Shown in pieces: positions 45,289 to 54,120 of a stretch of 64,000 bases of DNA. The DNA is taken from contig JASWHV010000005.1 in NCBI GenBank assembly GCA_030760725.1, positions 95,982,622-96,046,621 of the forward strand. Reading direction: 5' to 3'. Numbering within the stretch: the first letter of the stretch is position 1; every line of letters begins with the position of its first letter. Made by a program: the position numbers and the translations under genes. Origin of the DNA: Neostapfia colusana (taxonomy: Eukaryota; Streptophyta; Magnoliopsida; Poales; Poaceae). The notes under the pieces are model-generated. The model did no database searches and was not told the origin of the DNA. It saw only the letters and a program-made list of their open reading frames with translations.

Positions 45289-47644
45289 CCCCGACCTCGT
45301 TCTGTTTTTCCAACGCGATCCGCCGTTTTTACTCCGGTGAGAACCCGAGCCTTCTCCGGCTAATTCTAGCCGATCTATGCTCGGAAATTCCGATCTAACT
45401 CGCTGGTCTTGATCCACCGCCTCCGTGGAACCCTGCGGGTGCAGAAAACTCGGAGACTTGCGGTTCAAACACAGCGCCGACGAGCCTCGCCGTGGTTTCA
45501 ATTCGGACCTCGTCGCCGACCGCCTTCCAGGACCTCCGAGCTTGAGAAAACCCTCGAGGTGAGATTCCCGACCTCCCCTCCACCGATCTATGCCATAAAA
45601 TCACAGTTCTAGGAAGAATTCCCGAAGATCCGAAACTCTCCGGCGAGATCGCCGCCTCCCGCCGCCGTGCGCCGCCGGCAGTACCGCCCGCGCTCGATCA
45701 GAGCGACGTGGCCGCTTGTGCGCCGTTTATTTTAAATCACACGGTAGGGTTTAAATCCCCGCATACCGGTTCAATGTTATAATCTCAGCCGTCTGTTTTA
45801 AATCGGACAGTCCACGTCAGCCCCTCGTTATAAAGACTGGAAATCTTATGTGCTACCCCTGGGGTTCTCGGGAAATAAGAGCTAGCCCCGGAAACTTCTG
45901 ATCTAGCCCCTGGAACTTCAGAAAATCATGTAAATTCATTTAAAAATCAGTTTTAGCCCCTGGACTTAATAAAATTAGGAAAAACTCCTCTGTTATGTAT
46001 AGCTAGACCCCTGAAAATTGTTAAAATAATATTATAGACCCTGTAGTGGGGTGAGTTTACCTTTTTAGCCCTGTTTAATATTTAATTTACGAAATTGAAT
46101 ATGTGGCTAGTGTTTAAAATTTAAAAAGTGGGACAAACATATTGTCAAAATTTAATAAAAAAACTTTCTCAGTATTTATAAAACTTTGGAGTGAGATAAA
46201 AACATATTTTGGGCTGAAGCGAATCTGTTTAATTTATTATTCACATTTAGGGACACATTTTTAAGTAAAAGAATAGCTCTGAAAAATAGGGAAAATAATT
46301 GTAAAATAGTTTACATCAGAGGAAAAGGCCAAAAATATGTTAGCAAATATTTTAGATCAGAACCTATTCTGTTTAGATGATGTGTCTTGTTATTTTCATA
46401 ATAAAGTTCACATTTAGGCATAGGAATTAAATCTGAAAATATAGCAACTAGTAAGTGATAAATGGAGTTTCTAAAATCCAATGAATTCAGTTTAGGGTTG
46501 GTAGAAATTCTGTAGACACATATGGGGAAGGAAAATACCTTTCATGCATACTTGGTAGCAAAAAGGTGTAGTAATTGAATATAAGGAAAATTACTTTAAT
46601 TGGAAACTCATGTATAAAGTATGCAAGCATAAATGTGAATACAAAAGTAGGAATCATATACACATGATTAAAAGTGCATGCAAGCCACAAATCAACACAC
46701 ATAGAGTAACCACAACACATATAATGGTGAATGACTCTCATAAATATGAATGTGTAGTTTGTATGAAGTGGAAGTGTGAACTATGTCCTATGGATTGTTG
46801 TTTTTCTTTTGCTATGTGTGATGGTATGATGTAGAACCTGCTCAAGAGCAAGTTATTCCTTTCCAAGATCAGGACTACCTATTTCAAGAGCAGCAGGAAG
46901 GAGGCAAGTGTCCTTGACCACTTTGATCCTATGTTAGGATGTGTAGATAGAATTATTTGCATTGTCTAATGAAATATGAAACCCATACTAGGAAGTTTCC
47001 TTAGAATTGCATTACCTTGTTTCCTTGTAGCTTGGGTTGGGATTTATTTTATCATGTCATTTATTATTATGCATATGCTTAGCCATGCTTAGAATGGGAT
47101 ATTTGGGATATGAGATCATCAGTTTATTTTACCATACTCTTGAATGAGATATTGTGAGTTATGTAGAGGTAGGGATCAAGGCAAGTTGGATGTTTTGGTT
47201 GTGTGCTGGGTGCACGAGACTCGGGTTTGTGTTTAGTACTTGCCTGGATCCTAAGGACCGGTTCATGGAGCATGTAACCTGGCTTTACCGTGCCAACCAC
47301 ATGCTGAGATGGGGCAGCTTGGCCAATTAATTAGGTGTATCCCTGGCGTAGTATGGGTGTGTTGGATGGTGCGGGGAATAGGTGTCAGCTGGACTACCAT
47401 ATGAACCGCAAGGCTCAAGAGGGGGCCACTGCAGCGGGGTTGGAGCCTCTTGTATGCTGTTAGGGGTGAAGCCTCAGTGGGCCCACGCTCGTCGGGAATC
47501 CCTTTGTAAAGGCTTCGTAGTGATCTCCTGGCTACACACCTGGGAAGTGTGAATGTGGTTCGTAGCCACTGGCATAATGGAGGTTCTTTTAGTCCAACCG
47601 GCAACGGGGGATGAAATCACTACATGTGGGTACAGTGGTACAAA

Positions 47645-47684
47645 CTCTGCAGAGTCAAAACTGTCATGACAGCCGTGCTCACGG
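47645..47684. other. Cluster of three dyads in the 5' LTR of I
   Basis: CTCTGCAGAG (47645-47654), CTGTCATGACAG (47661-47672) and CCGTG-CT-CACGG (47673-47684) follow one another in 40 bp. The cluster recurs in the 3' LTR (56889-56928) and, with one change in the first dyad, in LTR A (1875-1914). Confidence 0.7.
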
Positions 47685-48228
47685 TCAAGAGCGGCTTGGA
47701 CTTATTCATGATTAGAGGAGGGATGGTTTTGGAAGTTAAGAATGTTAAGCGGGGAGCTTAATATTGGAAATGATGTTATGGTTATTTGATTATGATGATG
47801 TGATGGGAAATTTGGACCATTTCACCTGTGTAGTAATGTTGGTGCTTAATAAGCTAAGGTAATAGGTATTAATGGCATAGTGCTTTAACCATGAGTTCAA
47901 CCTTCCCTTGTTCTAGCCATGCATGACATAATTTTCCCACACTTGCTGAGTACCATTGGTACTCAACCTTGCATATTTGTTGGTTTATATTGCTGCTCAG
48001 GTCAAGATAATGAGGTGGTGTATAATGACCAAGACTTTGGACCCGAAGAAGGTTTCTAGGTTCATGGAGACCCCGGGCAACGCCTGTAATGGAGCCCACA
48101 AGAATAATATTCCGCTTCTAGTTTATTTACTTGTGATGAACTTTTTTTCGTCCATCGAGACATTTGCTATGTAATACTTATTTATATTCGACACCTGGCT
48201 TGTAATAATTGATGCTTCACTATTTGTC

Positions 48229-48267
48229 ATCACATGTATGAGAAAATGATCCTGGCATACATGTGAT
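48229..48267 (+). other. 12-bp inverted repeat near the end of the 5' LTR of I
   Basis: ATCACATGTATG (48229-48240) and CATACATGTGAT (48256-48267) are exact reverse complements around a 15-nt loop. The same hairpin is in LTR A (1292-1330) and the 3' LTR of I. Confidence 0.75.
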
Positions 48268-48309
48268 ATTCGCTTGGTTATTCTTCGGAAAAACCGGGTG
48301 TGACAGAAG

Positions 48310-48321
48310 TGGTATCAGAGC
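48310..48321 (+). other. Primer binding site of element I (tRNA-iMet)
   Basis: TGGTATCAGAGC begins four bases after the 5' LTR end. Confidence 0.95.
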
Positions 48322-48350
48322 CAAGGTTGCCCGTAGGAACGTGGACCTAG

Positions 48351-48522
48351 GTAGAAATGGACGTATTTAAGGGCCCTATTTTCTTAAAAACTATTTTACA
48401 AGGTGTGTGTTGAAAAGTGTTATTTAATTTGTCACTTTCATCATCTTACCCCAACTTTCATTCAAAATAGGATTTTTGTTTAAAAGTTTATCTAACCTGA
48501 GTTTAAATGCTTTCTGTTTTAG
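48351..48522 (+). other. Possible intron in the leader of element I
   Basis: CTAG followed by GTAGAA (from 48351) resembles a 5' splice site, and TTCTGTTTTAG (ending 48522) resembles a 3' splice site directly before the accessory ATG. The enclosed 172 bases are AT-rich. Both ends are conserved in element A. Splicing is an inference from these motifs only. Confidence 0.35.
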
Positions 48523-49293
48523 ATGGTTCGCATGATTCGCACCGCTCGCAAGTCCACAGGAGGGAGAGTTCCCGTAGTTGCCCTTGCCGAAAGAGAGGAG
48601 AGCCGTCCGGTGACGTACCTTTCCTACGGATTGGCAGTAGGAGGCTTGTTGCGTCGTCTTCGACGTATGCTCGAAGCCGCTGGCAATACGGGCAAGCTAA
48701 TCATCCACTATAACTCCACCAGGACCATCCGTGAGAAGAGGGAAGAATGGAGTTCAGAAATGAGGATTATACACGAAAATCGGCTGCTTAAGATCCACCG
48801 CTCTCCAGCTTGTAGAGCGACACAGGTCGATGCGGAGAAGGATGTCACCTGGGAGGCCATCACCTGCCTGAGTCACATCTATCGTCGCCACCTGGACAGG
48901 ACTGAGTACATGTATGTCCTCCAGCGTGAGAGTGGTACCACGGAATGCAAGTACCCGCCAGTGCAGCAAGGGACTTCCCATGAGCACATGGACTTGTGCT
49001 TGGAGGATGCTGCTATGCTCAGCACTCGACTGCAGGAGTGTCAGCAAGAACTTCAGGATGTTCGGGACACCCTGAAGGAAACGGAGGAGTTGCTGCGAGC
49101 CTGCTTGAGGTCGAGAGAAAGAGGAGATAGGAACAAACTGTGTGTCACCGTGAATGATACATGGACTCCTGACTCCCCAGATCGCCGGGCGATAAGGCGT
49201 CGTCGCACTTCCCCACCAGCAGCCTCCCGACCCAAAGCGGAGTCAGAAGGCAGCCGCAATGATGAGGAAGATCCCGAGGAGCCAGCTCAGTAA
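48523..49293 (+). CDS. Accessory protein of element I with histone H3 tail-like N-terminus
   Basis: An intact 256-codon ORF between the primer binding site and gag. The start at 48523 is chosen because it directly follows a splice-acceptor-like TTTTAG and matches the start in element A. Residues 7-14 are TARKSTGG, identical to histone H3 residues 6-13. With Met removed (Val follows, a permissive residue) the Lys falls exactly at position 9. Arg2, Pro16 and Leu20 also match, 11 of the first 20 in all, while H3 K4 and K14 are Ile and Arg. Residues about 154-200 form a probable coiled coil, 221-228 are RRAIRRRR (a possible nuclear localisation signal), and 239-254 are acidic. I recognise no enzyme domain and know of no established function. 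The element's integrase has a chromodomain-like end, so a chromatin role is a reasonable inference. Confidence 0.8.
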   Translation: MVRMIRTARKSTGGRVPVVALAEREESRPVTYLSYGLAVGGLLRRLRRMLEAAGNTGKLIIHYNSTRTIREKREEWSSEMRIIHENRLLKIHRSPACRATQVDAEKDVTWEAITCLSHIYRRHLDRTEYMYVLQRESGTTECKYPPVQQGTSHEHMDLCLEDAAMLSTRLQECQQELQDVRDTLKETEELLRACLRSRERGDRNKLCVTVNDTWTPDSPDRRAIRRRRTSPPAASRPKAESEGSRNDEEDPEEPAQ

Positions 49294-49606
49294 TACGAGT
49301 AGTGTAGAGTTTTTCCCTTAGCTAGCAAGATGTCGCATAGTCGAGTCGTTACGTTAAGTAATGGTGTGTTAATGCTTGGTGTGTGACGTGAGTTGTGGAA
49401 GCCATGAGCAATTGTCCACAGCCTCGTCTTTAGATTGTTTTGCTTTGGTGTGTGAACCCACATGAAATAATATTGCATTTATTTTTGGTGTGAGAAATGA
49501 ACCCTCAGAAAAGTATAACAAAGCCTCAACACTTCGAAGTACAAACAAATGAAAGTAGTAAGATCATACTAAATGCTTTCAAATTAACATTGGTTGATTC
49601 TGCCAG
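49294..49606 (+). other. Spacer between accessory ORF and gag of element I
   Basis: No ORF is supported. It ends in GATTCTGCCAG directly against the gag ATG, a 3' splice-site match. Confidence 0.5.
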
Positions 49607-51871
49607 ATGGCCGGAAGAGGAAAAGGACGTGCTGCCAACCCCGCCAACAACAACGATGAGGCATGCAACCCTCATCTTTCTGGAGGCCAGGACCTGGGTG
49701 GTCGCCGTGAAGGAGTTGATCCCCTCCACCAAATGCTGGAGAATCAGAATCAGATCATCCAGAACTTGACTCAAGTGGTGGCCAACTTGCATCAAGTTCC
49801 ACCTCCACAAGATGCACCACGCCAACCAAGGTTGAGTGAGTTTCTAGGAACTCAACATCCGAAGTTTTCAAGTGCTGCTGAACCTCTGGAGGCAGATGAT
49901 TGGCTTAAGACCATTGAGAGCAAGATGAGGATCATACAGTGCCAAGGGCATGAGAGGGTGTTGTTTGTCTCTCATCAATTGCATGGACCTTCTGCTGATT
50001 GGTGGACCGCCTACGTGGCTGCCCATCATGACCCTGAGAACATCACTTGGGAAGAGTTCAAGCGTGGCTTCCGCAACCATTACATCCCAAGAGGTGAACT
50101 CAAAAACAAGAGGAAGGAGTTTTTGGGACTGCAGCAGGGAAACATGACGGTGAGGGAATACCTCACTAAATTTACTCAACTATCCCGTTATGCCCAACGG
50201 GACATAGAGACTGATGAGCAGAAACAAGACTGTTTCGTGGAGGGACTTACCGCATAAATGCAGTGTGCGATGTCCTCAAATGAGTATGAAAGCTTCCAAA
50301 AGATGGTGGATAGAGCATTTGTAGTGGAAAGGAAGCTGAAGGCCTTGGAAAATGAGAACAAGAGGAAGGTCGGGTGGTCACACCAAGCCTCAGGGAGCAA
50401 CACCGGCCCACGTCTGATGCAGCATCCTGCAGAGCAGACGAACCGTGCTGCGGTACCCTACTCAGCACCAAGAGGGTACAACCCGAACTACAGGCCTCCC
50501 GCAGCACCAGCACAGCCACAACGTCAGTTTGTACAGCAACCTCGCCCCGCATATCCACCTCGACCAGCAGTGCGAGGACCCCCAAACCAACCCCAAGACA
50601 ACAAAGGCCAGACACCTAAGGTTGGGGTGCAATGTTTTAGCTGTGGTGAAGTGGGGCACTATGCCCATAAGTGCCCAAAGAAGAAGCCCGCGCAGCCACA
50701 ACAGCAGAATGTAATGAGAGGACGGGTGAACCATGTCACTATGGAGGAAGCACAAGAGGCACCCGACGTGGTAGTTGGCATGTTTCCTGCCAATTTACAC
50801 CTTGCAACACTGCTGTTTGATTCTGGTGCTACCCACTCGTTCATTGCTCAAGGGTTTGTTAAGAAGCATGACCTAGCAACAACACAAATGAACCATATGC
50901 TAGCCGTATACTCTCCAGGTGGAGAAATAAGGACAAGACAAGTGTGTCCCAAAGTGAACCTAGACATTAATGGGGTGGTATTTACTGCTAACCTCATAGT
51001 GATAGATTCACAAGGGATAGATATTATCTTGGGTATGGATTGGTTGACAAAACATAAAGGAATCATCCATTGTTCGACCAGAACGGTGGAACTAACTCAC
51101 CCTAGTGGCACAAGAGTAAAGTTCATAACAATACACGAGCCTAGGAGGGACATTAAATTAAATCAAGTTGAGGTGAAAGTTGAGGAAATCAGGACCATCA
51201 GGAAATATGCAGATGTTTTTCTGGAGGAGTTGCCAGGTATGCCCCCCGATCGTGAAGTGGAATTCGCAATTGAGCTAGTACCTGGAACAGCCCCGATATA
51301 CAAGAGACCCTATCAGATGGACTCCAAGCAGCTAGAAGAACTCAAGGATCATTTAAGAGAATTGACGGAGAAGGGGTATATTCATCCTAGTTCCTCACCA
51401 TGGGGAGCTCCGGTGATATTTGTGCCCAAGAAGGACGGAACCCAAAGGTTATGCGTGGATTACCGTGCCTTGAACGAGGTAACCATCAAGAACAAGTACC
51501 CATTACCCCGCATTGAAGACTTGTTTGATCAGTTGAGGGGAGCTTGTGTGTTCTCGAAAATTGATCTCAGGTCGGGATACCACCAACTCAAGATAAGGCA
51601 ATCTGATATTCCCAAGACAGCTTTCGTATCTCGGTACGGACTGTATGAATACACTGTCATGCCTTTCGGGCTAACTAATGCCCCGGCATACTTCATGTAT
51701 CTCATGAACAAGGTATTCATGGAATATCTGGACAAATTTGTGGTGGTTTTCATAGATGACACTCTCGTCTTCTCCAATGATGAAGAAGAACATGAGAAAC
51801 ATCTAAGGTTGGTGTTGCAGAGGCTGAGAGAACACCAACTATATGCCAAGTTGAGCAAGTGTGAGTTTTGA
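49607..51871 (+). pseudogene. Element I gag, protease and reverse transcriptase, broken
   Basis: The gag ATG directly follows a splice-acceptor-like TGCCAG. Gag shows ADDWLKTIESKMRI, DWWTAYVAAHHD and EFLGLQQGNMTVREYL. A TAA at 50255-50257 interrupts it; the same frame then continues through the CCHC knuckle (50633-50674, CFSCGEVGHYAHKC), protease with LFDSGATHSF (Asp codon 50819-50821) and RT with DYRALNEVTIKNKYPLP, DLRSGYHQ and FIDD (51749-51760). The frame ends in a TGA at 51869-51871 where Trp is expected. A one-base loss near 51.89 kb and a TGA at 51997-51999 follow. All catalytic residues up to that point look intact. Confidence 0.92.
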
Positions 51872-51999
51872 CTGAAGAGAGTTCCCTTCTTAGACATATA
51901 ATCTCGGAGGGAGGAATCTCCGTGGATCCTGCCAAAATCGAGGATATACAAAAGTGGAAGACCCCTGAAAATGTCGGGGAAGTTCGAAGCTTCTTGTGA

Positions 52000-52722
52000 T
52001 TGGCTGGATACTATCGACGGTTTATTGAGGGATTCTCTAAGATCTCAAGACCCCTCACCAAAATGTTGGAGAAGGGAATCAAATTCACATGGACGCCACA
52101 GTGCGAGACGAGTTTTCAGGAGCTAAAGAAAAGATTGACAACAGCCCCAGTGTTGGCTATGCCAGATATGCAGAAGAATTTCACGGTGTACTGCGATGCC
52201 TCTGGAAACGGGTTGGGATGTGTTCTCATGCAAGAAGGGCATGTCGTGGCTTATGCATCCCGACAGCTTCGGAAGCACGAGAAGAACTATCCTACACATG
52301 ACCTAGAACTAGCCGCAGTGGTACACGCGTTGAAAATTTGGCGGCACTATTTGATGTGGAAGAGGACCGAGATATATACGGATCATAAGAGTTTGAAGTA
52401 CATATTCACACAGCCATACCTCAACCTCAGACAAAGGAGATGGTTAGAGCTAATCAATGACTTTGATGTAGGCATCAACTATCATCCTGGGAAAGAAAAC
52501 GTCGTGGCCGATGCTTTAAGTCGGAAAGTGCAGGTCAATAAGTTGAGCTTGAAGGACATGCCTGCAGAGTTGAAGGACGAGGTTATAAGGCTCAATCTAT
52601 ACCTTGTAAATAGTGGTGAAGCATCTCCATGGAAGTGGATTCCACACTCGAGCGAGACATACGCGAGGGTCAAAAGAATGACGAGAAGATACGAGAGATC
52701 AGGCAACTCATCAAGGAAATAA
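52000..52722 (+). pseudogene. Element I RT connection and RNase H, broken
   Basis: The frame resumes with AGYYRRFIEGFSK. RNase H has its first Asp in YCDASGNGLGCVLMQ (codon 52194-52196), then AYASRQLRKHE, THDLELAAVV, YTDHKSLKYIF and HPGKENVVADALSR. The frame then shifts near 52.62 kb so that the last 20 or so residues are not the native sequence, and shifts again near 52.73 kb before integrase. Confidence 0.9.
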
Positions 52723-52756
52723 AGGTCCTGGTTTTAGAGAGGATGAACAAGGAACG

Positions 52757-53791
52757 GTGTGGCGGCACGGGAAAAGAATCTGTGTGCCGGAAGTAAAGGA
52801 GATCCGTGAATTGATTTTGAAGGAGGCTCATGATTCTGACTATTCCATTCATCCTGGGAGTACGAAGATGTACCAGGACCTCAAGAGCAGGTATTGGTGG
52901 TATGGCATGAAGCGCGATGTCGCGGAACATGTTGCCCTATGTGACACATGTCAGTTGGTGAAAGCAGAACATCAACGACCCGCGGGATTATTGCAACCAC
53001 TCAAAGTGCCTGAATGGAAATGGGAAGAAATCAGCATGGATTTCATCGTGGGATTGCCTAGGACCCAATCAGGGTATGATTCGATATGGGTCATCGTTGA
53101 TAGGCTAACCAAGGTAGCTCACTTCATCCCCGTAAAGGAAAGCTACAGTGGATCCAAATTGGCGGGGTTATACATGTCAAGGATCGTGTGTTACCATGGA
53201 GTGCCGAAGAAGATAGTGTCGGACCGAGGGACACAGTTCACCTCGAGGTTTTGGCAGAAGTTGCATGAAACCATGGGAACCCATCTAAATTTCAGCTCTG
53301 CCTATCATCCCCAAACTGACGGGCAGACGGAGAGAACCAATCAGATCCTTGAAGATATGCTGAGGGCATGTGCACTCAAAAACAATAGGAGTTGGGACAA
53401 GAACTTACCGTATGCGGAGTTTTCCTATAACAACAGCTATCAAGCTAGTATGAAGATGTCACCGTTTGAAGCCTTGTACGGGAGGAAGTGCAGAACTCCC
53501 CTATTTTGGAACCAAACGGGGGAAAGTAAAGTGTTTGGTCCAGAAGTACTACAAGAAGCCGAGGCGAAGGTGAGGGAAATTCGCAACAATTTGAGGATAG
53601 CACAGACACGCCAAAAGAGCTATGCCGATGTAAGAAGAAGAGAGCTCGTTTTCAACGTGGGAGACTATGTCTATCTCAAGGTGTCCCCTATCAGAGGACT
53701 TCGTCGGTTCAAGGTGAAAGGGAAGTTGTCACCTCGATACATCTTCCCTTTCAAGTTTTGGAAAGGAAAGGCGAAGTGGCGCATCAACTAG
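52757..53791 (+). pseudogene. Element I integrase, broken at its C-terminal domain
   Basis: The zinc-binding region is present (His residues in AHDSDYSIHPG, then CDTCQ). The catalytic triad is complete: Asp in SMDFIVG (53039-53041), Asp in SDRGTQF (53222-53224) and Glu in TERTNQ (53330-53332), 35 residues between the last two. YADVRRRELVFNVGDYVYLKVSP leads into the GPF region, where Gly is replaced by Phe (YIFPF) and the frame shifts near 53.75 kb. The start listed is only the first possible one in this frame; the native protein is part of the polyprotein. Confidence 0.9.
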
Positions 53792-54075
53792 AGTTACCGG
53801 CTCGTCTATCGGATGTGCACGATGTATTCCATGTGTCACAACTCAAGAAATGCCTGAGGACGCCTGAAGAGGTGTTACCCATGAATGAAGTGGACGTAGT
53901 TGAGGATTTGTCTTATGCCGAGCAACCATACAAGATTTTGGAGACAATGGAACGCCTCACCAGAAATAAAAGAATCCGGATGTGCAAGGTGCAGTGGAAG
54001 CATCACTCAGAAGAGGAAGCCACCTGGGAGCGGGAAGATGAGCTCAAGGCACAATTTCCGGAATTGTTTTCTTAG
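53758..54075 (+). pseudogene. Element I integrase C-terminus with chromodomain-like segment
   Basis: After the frameshift this frame gives the GPY/F-linked segment (LPARLSDVHDVFHVSQLKKCL) and then a chromodomain-like end, MCKVQWKHHSEEEATWE, with the Trp, the TWE motif and aromatic spacing usual in Del/Tekay chromoviruses. It ends in TAG at 54073-54075. Chromodomains of this kind are thought to guide integration by contacting histone tails such as methylated H3K9; whether this one binds is unknown. Confidence 0.85.
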
Positions 54076-54106
54076 AACCACAAATCTCGAGGACGAGATT
54101 TTTTTT

Positions 54107-54120
54107 AAGGGGGGTAGAGC
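54107..54120 (+). other. Polypurine tract of element I
   Basis: AAGGGGGGTAGAGC directly precedes the 3' LTR. Confidence 0.85.

Larger units (their letters stand above)
44876..48305 (+). repeat. 5' LTR of element I (3430 bp)
   Basis: TGTAACACCCC to TGTGACA. The TATA box is at 45281-45288, so U3 is about 400 bp and the transcribed part about 3 kb. Three adjacent dyads lie at 47645-47684, a GAGTACC/GGTACTC dyad at 47948-47964 and a 12-bp hairpin at 48229-48267. The GC-rich start (45.05-45.75 kb) contains overlapping ORFs without domains; the rest is AT-rich. Confidence 0.95.
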
